A stretch of DNA of 64,000 nt, from contig MTSL01000041.1 of the NCBI GenBank assembly GCA_002794465.1, positions 47,113 through 111,112 of the forward strand. The letters are read 5' to 3'. Source of the stretch: Paramicrosporidium saccamoebae. Lineage: Eukaryota; Rozellomycota. The notes beneath the pieces were generated by a model that saw nothing but the letters and a program-made list of their open reading frames with translations, had not been told where the DNA came from and searched no databases. Below are positions 1 through 10,384 of the stretch, one piece after another; position 1 is the first letter of the stretch, and each line of letters begins with the position of its first letter. Made by a program: the position numbers and the translations under genes.

Positions 1-3000
1 TTCAATTTGTAACTTTTCCATTTGTCGCTCCACTTCAACCGGTCGTTCCTTGGGCATCTCCTCGGGTAATACCATATTCCCAAACATGCAATATGACAGC
101 ACTTGTTCCAAAGACCATTTTTGCTGAGCGTGTCGCTCTACAATCAACGCCAGATCGCGGGCCCGATGGGACATGGGATGTCTCATAGATCTTCCCAGCA
201 GAGTCAGCACGGCCCGATGGGCATTGATCGCCGTAGCCCGAAGCAAAGGCCCCAGAAGCGGTCGTGGCACCAGGGCCCCATCAAAGAGCGGTCCAAAGGG
301 CGGGATGGAAGACTCCCGGAAGATGGAGATGCGGTATAGATGGCCTGCACCAGGCGTGACTACCAAATTCACATTAGCATAGTCCCCACGGAACGACGGG
401 CGGTAGTCTCGGTAATGTTCGTTCCATATAATGTGCACGTGGTCATTGCCAATGTGGCGTTTCTTGCTGATCATTTTAGAGTCAGAGTCATCGGTGGAGA
501 CCAAGGTGGGCGCCTCGTGGAAAACGACTTCAGTTGTAGAGTTACAATGATAGAGTGCCTTGTTGTCTATAGTCATTCCCAACTCTAAACCGCCTGTGTA
601 GCCGGGATGGGTGGCAAGATCCACTCGCCATCCCAAAGACCGGAGCAGCTCATTATATGCGTCGCTGCACATTTCGGGCGTGTTCTGCAGGATCGTCTGC
701 TCATCCTCCTGGCCAGGCCCAATATACACCACAGCTACTTTAACCACCTTGCGGGCGTGCTTCATGTCCAATCCCTTCAAATCACGGCCCAGTCCCGTTG
801 TCTTGGTCAAGACGTGGATAGGAAGGGGCGAATCGGCATTCTCAAGAGGAGATAGGAAGCCGAAATGGGCAAGAAATTGACGACAATAGTGGAAAGGAGG
901 GATTGCCTTTGTGGAAGGCTGACTGGGGAGGATGGCCTCATGTCCAGCAGCCTTGGCATATTGTTGTGCCACCTGTCTCTCTGCCTCAATCTGTTCTTTA
1001 CAATACTCCTCTACCCGCTGGACCGCCTCCCGCTGTGCCTCGGGAACGGGATTGGGAAGAGACAGACTTGTGCGTTCCTTGTTGATGCATCCCGGATGCT
1101 CCTCCCCAATATAATCCAACAATTCCTTCAGCATGTCCGTCTTTTCAAGCTCCACATTTCCCTCTTCATAGATGGGCATCATCTTTGGCGACCGTGTAAA
1201 CTCTCTCAACGATTTAAGGGGATTGAATCGCTCAATGGTATCGCTGACCCGGCCCGAAATCCAATCAAAGTCCCTTGCCCGCCCCACATCTTGCCACTTT
1301 TCTGGTGCATCCGCAGGGAACAGAGAGGAGGTGCGATGATCAAACGTCTCTATGAACGAGTGCGAATTCCAAGTGAACCGACCAGCAGCATTTCGGATAG
1401 TGATTCGCATCTGCGGCTTGCCATCAAGATCAGCTCCACCAATTTGTTGCAGAGCCAAAATGGCCGAATCTGCCAGACTAAAGTAGAGGATCCTATCTTC
1501 TCCGGGCTGGTGCCAGGCTGGTTCTGAGATTTGCGAATTGACCATGGTTGGACCATATTCTGGGCTGAAATTCTTCAAATGATGCATCAGATGAACAAGT
1601 GCAAATTCAGCCGCCTCTTTGGCTAAACACGGCTCCTCCTCATCCTCAGAAGTGCTGTCGTCCCGGGACGGCGGCGGGGGTAGACGATCAAGTGACTTTC
1701 GTGGCGAAGGTGACACGGCGCCGCTTCGTATTCCCATGACACTTTGTGATCGACTCATGGCTGTCAAGGTTGCCTTCCGGAGCGACTCTTCTAAAACTGC
1801 AAACACCTGTTCCCGCAATGAATGATGCTTAGTCAACCAATCGTGTGGAAGCACCATCAGCCATTCCAAAAGCGTCACAATTAGCTTGGAAATTAGTTCG
1901 TCCTGCTCACCTGCCGGTGCATCCACATCCGAAAAGGCCGAGCGGATGCTCGTAACTAAACGTTGCACTATCAATACTTCGCGCTCAATGCCAAATTTAC
2001 CCTGAAACAGTGGAGCAAGTTGGGCAAGTGCAAGAAACTGATCAAAAATGATTGGCAAAACTGCAGCGTCCTTTGGAAGCAAATGGTCCAGTAGCACATT
2101 TAAATATCCATCAACCAATGTTTCACTTGGTGTTGTCTGTGCCAATAGCTCGTTGATCAGCAACACATTGACGACAGACAGAAGAATAGAGTGGGTGGGC
2201 GGGTCGTTTCGGGTATATTCTTGAAGATCAAGCATAAACAGTAAATCCTTGACCTGCATTTTAATCCCATCCAAGTCCATCTCGCCCGCACAAGTGATTG
2301 GGATTGCAGACATTATGGGTAGGGGCGCTTCAATCCTCGGAACTGTCAACTTTGGATATACATCGGGCAGAATTGCAATGGCAGAGACGGTGCGCATCAT
2401 GGGCACCAAGACTCCACTACGGTCCAAGGGTATTTGACTATTTAACATTCCCGCAATGCACTTTAGGAAAGCCGGAATGAGTATTGTCGAGCCGGGCAGT
2501 TGTCTTCCCAAAACATGCGATGCACAGAGCATAATGACTGTAGCCACCGCATCGTCCTTGTCACTAAGCCCATTGACAATGGCCAAATAGAAGCGCACAT
2601 AGAACTCGTCCGGGAAGCACATGTCGGGGAGACGGCAGAACATTCTGCAAATGGCGGAATATGCCAGACAGCGACTGCGTTCATACATTTTGGCTGGCAA
2701 GTCACAGGCATCCAAGAGCGTAATGGCTGATTCATAAATAGGTGGAAGGGGACGGCAGATGTACGCCTGCGTTTCACGAATAGCCAAGAGTTGCTCAAAT
2801 ACCTGCACAATGCAGCGAATCGCAATCTCGTGGATTTCAGGCCGTTCAATGGCATTGATATCTCCCAAGGCCCGGAGCATATTTCGCCACAAAAAGACAA
2901 TGTTTTCCTTGGCCCAAGCGGATTCTGTCCAGGAAAGGAAATGATCCGCAGAAGTGTGCGTCTGCATGGCCTTTCCGTGGGCAGGATTTGCGAGTTCAGC

Positions 3001-4686
3001 ACTCATCGCCCTTCCGATGGGATTATTCATGTTTAGCAAAGACAGCAGCTGTGATCCCTCAAAGGTGCCATTTCTAATCTGCTTCCGCTTCACTGACAAA
3101 TCCTCCAGGGTCTTTTTGTCAACTGAAAACACAATCTCCGACATCATCCCCGTTACAGTCATCACCGTCTTTGTCCATTCCTCCACGACTAGAGACCACC
3201 GGGTGCATTTATTGAGCACAATGGCAAACCGCTCCCAGTGGGCCTGAAGAACCGTCTCGGATCTAATCCAGGTCCCATAGAGCGTCTCAGCCAGCAATTG
3301 GGAAAACTCTTCCGCTGAATCCGGATTCGAAACAATGGCATATTTGTTCTGTTGTGTGAGCTGGAATTCCATAAGATTCATCAGTGTTGTCAGCAGGCAA
3401 TCCCACGACTCGCGACTAAGGGTAAAGAACACTTTCATGGCCAGTCCGCGTAGAAAATAAACCCCTTCGCGGTACAACTCAATCTGTTCGGTTGACTGTC
3501 CTTGCGTGGATCGGCCGTCATAGAGTCGGGAGAGGAGACCCATGTAGAGCTGGAGATAGTAATCGAGAACACCATCGGCCTCAATCCCAACCTTTTCCAT
3601 CAGATTGGCAGTCACCTTGTTAGTAGCCATTGCTTGCAAAAACGCAGGACGTCTCTCGCGGGAATTAAAGACCCAAGTGCGAAGAACTCCCACCGCAATC
3701 TTGATAACCGGTTTATAAGAATAAGGAAGCAGTAGACTTTGTCCAATAATTTCATGGATCAGCTCCAAGTCTTGCGTCGAGCTGAGCAGCATTTCCTGCA
3801 GGATAAAGGTGGCCACGGGGATAAATGTCCCCGACGAGTTTCTCTCAAACAAGTCCGGACTCTGAATCGTCCACATTGCAAAGTAGCGCATCAAAATGGC
3901 CTGCAGAGCATGTGGACAGCCATTGACAAATCCTGTCGTCTTTTCCGTCAACCCTACCCGTTTACAAACATTGGGATAAAGCGGAGTCAAATAGTACTCC
4001 CGAAAAAGTCCATACAAGAATCCCGTGGAAGATCGGTCCGCGTCAGTGTCAAAAGTCATGAAATTCAAAATTTCGGTGAATAATGTCAGCGCCTGTTCCT
4101 TTGGTGTCACCATGGCGGGTGCGGGAAATAACGGCGGCTCATTGTCGGGAGCCAAGGGAAATGGTCTTTGGTCTAGCATAATCATCTCGCCCTCGGGAAC
4201 AAACAACGACAATGGCACACACGACTCGAAGAGAGTGACTGCTTCTGGGACAACACATGACTCGTCACGGAGCCAGAGCATGAGGAGCTGGAGACCTTCG
4301 CGACGCAGCGCAGGATGGTTGCCTGGATGGAGGAGCACTCGGATAATATTGCAGAGTTGGTCACACTGTGCCATAGTCGCAACCTCATGTCTCAAGAATT
4401 TCAAAACTCGCGTCAGCAACAAGGGCACCTTGAAGTGCTCATCCACATCTCTATTTAGGCTCCTTTCAAACTTTGCATAAAATTCCTTGTCAACATTGAG
4501 ACGCTCGAGGGTCAAGTTATATGTCTCGACCACAAAGGTGACCAGTTGGTCAGCCAAGTCCTTGTAGACCTTGTGCTGCTCCGACTCGTTACTGCTTTCA
4601 AGAAAGGCGAGCAGTGCCCCGAGTCTATATTTGTACTTTTGCGTGCCATCAAGGAAGGGCCGTAGTTTTTTCGGCACACGTTCCAT
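1..4686 (-). CDS. RalGAP alpha-subunit homologue (3' end beyond window)
   Basis: One uninterrupted frame of 1562 codons runs from the ATG at 4686 to the left edge of the window. The N-terminus (KKLRPFLDGTQ followed by an alpha-helical repeat region with RREGLQLLMLWL) resembles the N-terminal scaffold of RALGAPA1/2. Near residues 1320-1480 lies a Rap/Ran-GAP domain. The motif GNDHVHIIWNEHYRDYR carries the Asn expected to act as the catalytic Asn-thumb, at about residue 1414. In the known complex the alpha subunit is catalytic and needs the beta subunit to stimulate GTP hydrolysis on Ral-type, or in fungi other Ras-like, GTPases at membranes. An acidic Ser-rich linker lies around residues 965-1030. 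No intron is needed. Tuberin is the nearest alternative, but the N-terminal match favours RalGAP. The C-terminus is not in the window. Confidence 0.82.
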   Translation of the reverse strand, partial: MERVPKKLRPFLDGTQKYKYRLGALLAFLESSNESEQHKVYKDLADQLVTFVVETYNLTLERLNVDKEFYAKFERSLNRDVDEHFKVPLLLTRVLKFLRHEVATMAQCDQLCNIIRVLLHPGNHPALRREGLQLLMLWLRDESCVVPEAVTLFESCVPLSLFVPEGEMIMLDQRPFPLAPDNEPPLFPAPAMVTPKEQALTLFTEILNFMTFDTDADRSSTGFLYGLFREYYLTPLYPNVCKRVGLTEKTTGFVNGCPHALQAILMRYFAMWTIQSPDLFERNSSGTFIPVATFILQEMLLSSTQDLELIHEIIGQSLLLPYSYKPVIKIAVGVLRTWVFNSRERRPAFLQAMATNKVTANLMEKVGIEADGVLDYYLQLYMGLLSRLYDGRSTQGQSTEQIELYREGVYFLRGLAMKVFFTLSRESWDCLLTTLMNLMEFQLTQQNKYAIVSNPDSAEEFSQLLAETLYGTWIRSETVLQAHWERFAIVLNKCTRWSLVVEEWTKTVMTVTGMMSEIVFSVDKKTLEDLSVKRKQIRNGTFEGSQLLSLLNMNNPIGRAMSAELANPAHGKAMQTHTSADHFLSWTESAWAKENIVFLWRNMLRALGDINAIERPEIHEIAIRCIVQVFEQLLAIRETQAYICRPLPPIYESAITLLDACDLPAKMYERSRCLAYSAICRMFCRLPDMCFPDEFYVRFYLAIVNGLSDKDDAVATVIMLCASHVLGRQLPGSTILIPAFLKCIAGMLNSQIPLDRSGVLVPMMRTVSAIAILPDVYPKLTVPRIEAPLPIMSAIPITCAGEMDLDGIKMQVKDLLFMLDLQEYTRNDPPTHSILLSVVNVLLINELLAQTTPSETLVDGYLNVLLDHLLPKDAAVLPIIFDQFLALAQLAPLFQGKFGIEREVLIVQRLVTSIRSAFSDVDAPAGEQDELISKLIVTLLEWLMVLPHDWLTKHHSLREQVFAVLEESLRKATLTAMSRSQSVMGIRSGAVSPSPRKSLDRLPPPPSRDDSTSEDEEEPCLAKEAAEFALVHLMHHLKNFSPEYGPTMVNSQISEPAWHQPGEDRILYFSLADSAILALQQIGGADLDGKPQMRITIRNAAGRFTWNSHSFIETFDHRTSSLFPADAPEKWQDVGRARDFDWISGRVSDTIERFNPLKSLREFTRSPKMMPIYEEGNVELEKTDMLKELLDYIGEEHPGCINKERTSLSLPNPVPEAQREAVQRVEEYCKEQIEAERQVAQQYAKAAGHEAILPSQPSTKAIPPFHYCRQFLAHFGFLSPLENADSPLPIHVLTKTTGLGRDLKGLDMKHARKVVKVAVVYIGPGQEDEQTILQNTPEMCSDAYNELLRSLGWRVDLATHPGYTGGLELGMTIDNKALYHCNSTTEVVFHEAPTLVSTDDSDSKMISKKRHIGNDHVHIIWNEHYRDYRPSFRGDYANVNLVVTPGAGHLYRISIFRESSIPPFGPLFDGALVPRPLLGPLLRATAINAHRAVLTLLGRSMRHPMSHRARDLALIVERHAQQKWSLEQVLSYCMFGNMVLPEEMPKERPVEVERQMEKLQIE

Positions 4687-4815
4687 GGCTGATGATTGAA
4701 CTGGAAGACTACAAACAGCAAACTTGCCAAATGGGGGGTGCGAAAATATAAACTAAAATATTTATTACCCGTTCCTGGTCCGCCCGACCTTGACGGGGCA
4801 TTATTGTTCAAGTCT

Positions 4816-5566
4816 TCACATGAGCAGACAGCTATCCTTGTTTGAATTCTGACGAGCCCTTTTCATCGTATTCATTAAGCGTCGCCGCTTCACCTCGAGC
4901 TCACTAGAAGCGTCGTCCATCATTTGAGTGTCATATGTCTGATTCACAAGCTGCACCGGGAGAGGCTTCTCTGGAGACGGCTGCCTAATTTCTGGCGGAG
5001 CAGGGATGGGTTCTGTTGGCTTTTCTTGCAACCTGTGCTGAATATGATCTATGGCGCGGGCGGCCAAGGCCAATTTTTCGACCAGTGTTTCCTTGTATTG
5101 CTCCAAGGCTGCTAAAGCCTCGTCTGGCAGCTTCTCAATTAAAATAACTTCAGACTCTATGCCATTTGGCGCAAATGAACACGAAATTTGATCATTTTTT
5201 GTCATAATGTCCGTTACAGTAGGGCCCTCGGACGTTCCAACAGCAAGTAATGCTTTCTCTCGATGGGATGGTTGCCTTTCCACTGAAGTCACCCTAAAAG
5301 CTGACTCTGTGGCAAGCAACTTTTTCTGTATGTTACGGTACCTATGAAAATGAGGATTGCAGCTCGCATACTTGTCCTTCAAGTCCCCAGAGCTACGGTT
5401 ATCAAAGGTCAATGTGGGATCGGCCAGCATTGAGCTCCAATTTCCCACACCATACTAACAAGTAGTTAGCACGCAAACAATATCCAGGTACCGTCTTAAT
5501 GCCATTCAAAAGCGAGTCTTCTTCCTGTGGAAGCCAAGGACGCCTCTTTCTAGGAGTACCCAGCAT
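4816..5566 (-). CDS. Telobox Myb-domain DNA-binding protein
   Basis: Two exons: 5566-5492 and 5454-4816, with a 37-nt GTA..TAG intron containing TGCTAAC. The product is 237 aa. Splicing rebuilds a single N-terminal Myb/SANT repeat at about residues 5-55: RKRRPWLPQEEDSLL, then YGVGNWSSML, then NRSSGDLKDKY. The last piece is the telobox signature (consensus VDLKDKWRN) of TRF/Taz1/Tbf1-like telomere and promoter binding proteins. Here Trp-Arg-Asn is replaced by Tyr-Ala-Ser. Taz1 and TRF carry this domain at the C-terminus, whereas here it is at the extreme N-terminus. The remaining 180 residues are low complexity with a helix around 120-150 and a basic KRRRLMNTMKRAR tail that may be an NLS. Role at telomeres or rDNA promoters is inferred from family only. 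Confidence 0.72.
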
Positions 5567-5709
5567 CGCAATTACTATTGGTCAACAGCCACAATCTAAT
5601 TCATGTGGTATAATTAACACTACCATTGACGCAGTATCCTCTGCTACTGAAATTCAGGAGCACAGAGATGTAGGAATATAAGTGCTTTATAGTGGCAGAT
5701 GATTGGTGC

Positions 5710-6123
5710 ATGCCTGCTCCCAAGGATTGGTGCGTTGGATGCACCAATAAAGTGTGCACTTACCAAACCAACCGTACTGCATGCTGGATGGACGTCCTGC
5801 TCATTGCGTCCATCGCCGTCCTTTGTATTACTTGTATTGGGATTGCAGCTCTTGGTGTGGCGAGCTATGTATGCGCCCCAGCGGCACGCAAGACTTGTGC
5901 AGCAAAACAGGTTGGAGCCCCGCCGGTAATAGTCAGCATTAATCAGGAGGATGAGTTGCATATGGCACCGATCTCCAGGTCACAGCCAGTGACGCCACAC
6001 GTGTCGCTCGGCGGTAGCACTACAATTACTTCCTCGCCAAAATCGATTCCGTCAGACTGGTTCAATAGGAGCGATGGACCCACATTTTCTGATATCATGA
6101 AGGAAGAAAGTGTTGGAGAATAG
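5710..6123 (+). CDS. Small single-span membrane protein with Cys-rich N-terminus
   Basis: I do not recognise this 137-aa protein. The first in-frame ATG is at 5710; a stop at 5671 closes the frame upstream. Residues 1-25 hold five Cys and several Trp/Thr. Then comes one strong hydrophobic segment (MDVLLIASIAVLCITCIGIA, about 27-50), followed by a short CAPAARKTC stretch and an 80-residue polar, Ser/Thr/Pro-rich tail. There is no cleavable signal peptide, so it would be a signal-anchor protein with the Cys-rich end outside or in the lumen. It shares this design, but no clear sequence similarity, with the neighbour ending at 6656. Transcription is away from the Myb gene, 143 bp apart start to start. 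It may be a lineage-specific surface protein; that is inference. Confidence 0.5.
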   Translation: MPAPKDWCVGCTNKVCTYQTNRTACWMDVLLIASIAVLCITCIGIAALGVASYVCAPAARKTCAAKQVGAPPVIVSINQEDELHMAPISRSQPVTPHVSLGGSTTITSSPKSIPSDWFNRSDGPTFSDIMKEESVGE

Positions 6124-6655
6124 ACAAATCTTTGATAGCTGATGATAGACTAATAAACGCATTTACAAGTGGTGAACGTTGAGATGATGGCTTGGGCGTG
6201 AGGATCCTCAGCCTGAAGTAAAACTTACTTAGACCCAAGATGATGGCACATATGATGTAGTAAACTGAATGGCGAATCATTTGTTCATAGTGCCGTTCTC
6301 GTCTAATCTATTGCTGATATATTAAGGAACCTGTAAAAAAGCTCACAAAGTACTAATAAAATATCAATAAAATGCCAACAAAGTACCGACAGAATACCAT
6401 CAAAATGCCACCAAAATACCAACAAAGCACCGACAAAATACCAACAAAGCACTGACAAGATGCCAACAAAGGAGTTTCCTTGCTGCCTAGCAAAGTCTGT
6501 AGTGATTATTCCACCACATAACATTTCAATCAAACGCCACGACACCACATCACCGTGTCACCGTATCACCATAAAACTACAACACTATAGCACTATAACA
6601 CACACTATAAAATACACCCTAATGCTTCAACCCTTTTGGGGATATATATTGACAA
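6124..6655. other. Convergent 3' spacer between two membrane-protein genes
   Basis: This 532-bp spacer separates the stops of the two Cys-rich membrane-protein genes. It contains an 11-nt-period minisatellite (6344-6475, listed separately). After that comes an A/C-rich stretch (about 6540-6625) with repeated CACCA, CACTATA and ATCACC words. Short ORFs on both strands follow the repeat phase and look non-coding. I see no RNA gene. Confidence 0.5.
6344..6475. repeat. Minisatellite, 11-nt period, 12 units
   Basis: Twelve consecutive 11-nt units can be read without gaps: CACAAAGTACT, AATAAAATATC, AATAAAATGCC, AACAAAGTACC, GACAGAATACC and so on to AACAAAGGAGT. Later units alternate between AACAAAGCACC and GACAAAATACC, so a 22-nt higher-order unit is probably what has been expanding. 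The period is not a multiple of three, and all frames are eventually closed, which fits non-coding spacer DNA. Confidence 0.9.
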
Positions 6656-7408
6656 TTAGCGAAATGGCATGTGGGGAAAAACTGTGCCCAGTTCCCCGTC
6701 CTGCGGGTTCATGGGAATGTACACTGCGACGGCTGGCCCATTATTCGTGGTCGTCGGATCAATTCTTGCCAAGACCGGCGTCGCATTCGCAGAATACGGT
6801 GGCGGAGAGTCGGAATGTCGTATTTCATGCATTATGGGCGGCAGTTGTTTCCTCTTCTTTTCAGATTCTCCATGCTGGGAAACAATCACTTTGACAAACA
6901 CGAGCACAATCAGAACTAGGCCGGCCAATATAACAATGGGAATGACAATGAATTCTTTCCGCACGTTAAAGTGCTGCACGGGGGCTTGACGACTGGTTGT
7001 GCTGTTTGAGATGCAGAGTCGGATAGAGTTTTGGCAGGACATCCCGGACGGACAGCCATATTGGGAGGAGCCTGGAATGCACTTCGCATAACAAAAGCCT
7101 CGGTAGCAGGCCAGTCCATCATGGCACTGCTTGTTCTCCACACACATACCATATAGCGTCTTCCGGAAAAGACACCAATTCTTATGGCAATACATGGCAG
7201 GACTGCAGTCTTCATCGCCCATACAATTTTCCTGTTTCGTCTTGCCCGGTGGGTGGCAGGTCAGTAATTCACTCTGGCACACCAAGCCTTCAGGGCAGTT
7301 GTGCTGCGCGACCGAGCAAGAGTCATAGAGTTTAGTGGGAAGTTGACAAGTGTTTTCGTGGCAGTTATTTGAGAGACAGTGCTCGTGTTTGACACAGAGC
7401 TGAGACAT
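6656..7408 (-). CDS. Cys-rich single-span membrane protein with PPPY tail
   Basis: A 250-aa protein. Residues 1-135 contain about 20 Cys in repeated C-x(4-5)-C-x(4-6)-C blocks resembling EB/Dickkopf-N style disulfide modules (for example NCPEGLVCQSELLTC and DCSPAMYCHKNWC). One transmembrane helix lies at about 151-173 (FIVIPIVILAGLVLIVLVFV). A 75-residue cytoplasmic tail carries a KKRK stop-transfer cluster and SPPPYS, a PPxY motif of the kind bound by Nedd4/Rsp5 WW domains. No signal peptide follows the ATG at 7408. The frame is open upstream for some 20 codons and encodes a hydrophobic stretch without any ATG, so the true start or a tiny upstream exon may be missed. It could be a surface receptor or adhesin; I do not recognise a family. 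Confidence 0.55.
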   Translation of the reverse strand: MSQLCVKHEHCLSNNCHENTCQLPTKLYDSCSVAQHNCPEGLVCQSELLTCHPPGKTKQENCMGDEDCSPAMYCHKNWCLFRKTLYGMCVENKQCHDGLACYRGFCYAKCIPGSSQYGCPSGMSCQNSIRLCISNSTTSRQAPVQHFNVRKEFIVIPIVILAGLVLIVLVFVKVIVSQHGESEKKRKQLPPIMHEIRHSDSPPPYSANATPVLARIDPTTTNNGPAVAVYIPMNPQDGELGTVFPHMPFR

Positions 7409-7463
7409 CCCCAGCGTTAGCCACTTAATCTGCCATATCAGGAAAACTTTTAAAATATGCCCT

Positions 7464-8552
<1,089 letters not shown>

Positions 8553-8995
8553 TTTTGCGCTTTGTTTGCCACTTGTCACACCCCGCACACAGTGCACGAA
8601 ATGCACAAAGCTGGCACAAGACACTCGCCATTGGGCTTGAATTATTTTGTGCTAGTGCCCGTCTCAAATCCTACTTTCACTCCATGCAAGACTGTACACT
8701 GATAGCGATAAGGATGAATTTGGGGACCGCGGGATCTGATTGGTGGCACATTGTCATTACCCCAAATAGGCAAGTGACCAGGACTGGCAAATTGCAAAGT
8801 TCACACTCCACCCTTGACTGGTGGTTGCGTGCATCGACTCGCAGCGCCCCTTCCAGTTTCACCGCAGCATCCTTTGTGGCAAAGCTGCCAAGGCGCTGGT
8901 TCGCCAATCGTTGTATAAAAACAGTAGCAGGACCTTTATTGTCTATTTCAGGTATATTGAGATGTCTCACTGACGCATAGATAACTTTGTTTTGG
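8553..8995. other. Divergent promoter region, SLC35-type and homeobox genes
   Basis: This 443-bp region lies between two divergent start codons. A TATA-like TATAAAA is at 8914-8920 on the + strand, 76 bp before the homeobox ATG. Overlapping ORFs on both strands (for example 8677-9246 on the minus strand) have no family signature and are antisense shadows. Nothing else is evident. Confidence 0.4.
8914..8920 (+). promoter_or_regulatory. TATA-like element upstream of the homeobox gene
   Basis: TATAAAA within TTGTATAAAAAC, 76 bp before the ATG at 8996. The spacing would allow a 5' leader of about 45 nt. The call rests on sequence and spacing only. Confidence 0.35.
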
Positions 8996-10384
8996 ATGCC
9001 TGAGGGAATCAGAGATACCGATACGCACCGTATGTCTCGTGGACGGTTAAAGGAAGAGGGTGATGAGCATTCGCATTCACATCCCCAAGGCGGCATGGAA
9101 ATGAATCCATATGGGTGGAGCACTGGATGGCCGGAGCATTTGGCCAGCAATGAGTTGTTGCATGCCGCATCCATCTCACCGAACATGTTGCGGCCCGGTG
9201 CCCTTGGATTACGCTCAAATACCTTATCGGTGTCGCCATTTGCCACTCAACTGCAGCATATAAACCCCGACGAGCCATTGAACCCGAACCAAGTTAAATT
9301 TGTAAATGCCACGGTTGAAATCCTGCAAAGCCAAATTCGCAAAGAGGAGGCCCCCAAAAAAAAGAGAACAAGGACCACTCCTGAGCAGCTAAGGATTCTT
9401 CAAAAGGCCTTCTCGGCCGACTCCATGCCAAACTCTAGTGCGAGACTCACCTTGGCTAAGAAGCTGGGAATGAATGCACGCGCAGTACAGGTCTGGTTCC
9501 AGAATAGACGTGCCAAGGAGAAACTTGAGGCGAAGCGGGCCGAGGTGGGGCAGGTGAGAGATCGTGGCGGCTCACTGCAGAACATGACAATGAAGGACCC
9601 GATGAACTATGTTAGAGCATCCCTGCCTACTCACACACGGCTTCCCCAGCGACACGAAGGTGGAGATGAAGAAAGTCACCCCTTGTATGATCTTGGAATG
9701 TACTTTGGAGACCATTCACTGGCCCAGTACACATCTGGATTTGAGCTGAGTCCGTATGGATACACGATGGAGGGTCTGCCGCAGCAGCAACTGTTTGATG
9801 ATCTTGAGGAAGCCAGCGATGTGTCTACCAATGAAAGCGGAGAATCAGCCAGTCGTCAGCAGTACACTCGATTCCAATCCATGCCAGCGGTTGCATTCTC
9901 CTATGATGGAATGGGTACTTCCCTTGGTCTTGTTTTTGATAATCCACACAACGAAAACGGAGCAGAGGGCGACTCAAAGGTGGGGGAGCGAACAAACTCT
10001 GTCGATGCCCTTGCCATGGCAGGAGATGTGGAGTCTCAGGTAAAGATCTTTTCGACGCCGGCGGCCGGCGAAGCTTTCCTTTCTGCCCCACTGGGACAAG
10101 GCATTCCGATGCCGGTGAAGCAGAGAAGCTTGTCCGTCCCAGAGATATCATCTAGCTACACATCAAGAGGGCCCGTGGAGATTCCGCCGCTATTTAGAAA
10201 TCATGAGCTGTTGGTAATTAAAGAGGAAGACGCTCCCGCAGCAGAAGCACCACAAGTTGCTAAGAGGCTTTCCAACGTGGAAGTTCCTCCTTCCAGTCTC
10301 CTTGGTACATTTTCGGGGATGGCCAACATCATGGCTCTTGACGACATTCAGGCATATTTGGACGGGATGAGCAACGAACTTTAA
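8996..10384 (+). CDS. Homeobox transcription factor
   Basis: A 462-aa protein starting at the ATG at 8996 (MPEGIRD); the frame is open slightly further but without ATG. A homeodomain occupies about residues 121-180. It is preceded by a KKKRTRT basic arm, contains ARLTLAKKLGMNARAVQVW, and ends in the recognition-helix core WFQNRRAKEK. It is of the 60-residue typical type, not TALE, and resembles fungal YOX1/PHX1-like factors. The flanks are long, polar and acidic, probably disordered; a short N-terminal stretch is His-rich (HSHSHPQGG). A DNA-binding regulator is certain, but the target is unknown. No intron. Confidence 0.88.
   Translation: MPEGIRDTDTHRMSRGRLKEEGDEHSHSHPQGGMEMNPYGWSTGWPEHLASNELLHAASISPNMLRPGALGLRSNTLSVSPFATQLQHINPDEPLNPNQVKFVNATVEILQSQIRKEEAPKKKRTRTTPEQLRILQKAFSADSMPNSSARLTLAKKLGMNARAVQVWFQNRRAKEKLEAKRAEVGQVRDRGGSLQNMTMKDPMNYVRASLPTHTRLPQRHEGGDEESHPLYDLGMYFGDHSLAQYTSGFELSPYGYTMEGLPQQQLFDDLEEASDVSTNESGESASRQQYTRFQSMPAVAFSYDGMGTSLGLVFDNPHNENGAEGDSKVGERTNSVDALAMAGDVESQVKIFSTPAAGEAFLSAPLGQGIPMPVKQRSLSVPEISSSYTSRGPVEIPPLFRNHELLVIKEEDAPAAEAPQVAKRLSNVEVPPSSLLGTFSGMANIMALDDIQAYLDGMSNEL

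Noticed and set aside
865-1527. 220-codon + strand ORF
   Set aside because: It is antisense to RalGAP alpha, has no family signature, and the opposite frame is continuous and conserved.
1-4686. Exportin or importin-type HEAT protein
   Set aside because: The helical repeats gave that first impression, but the C-terminal Rap-GAP domain with GND motif settles RalGAP alpha.
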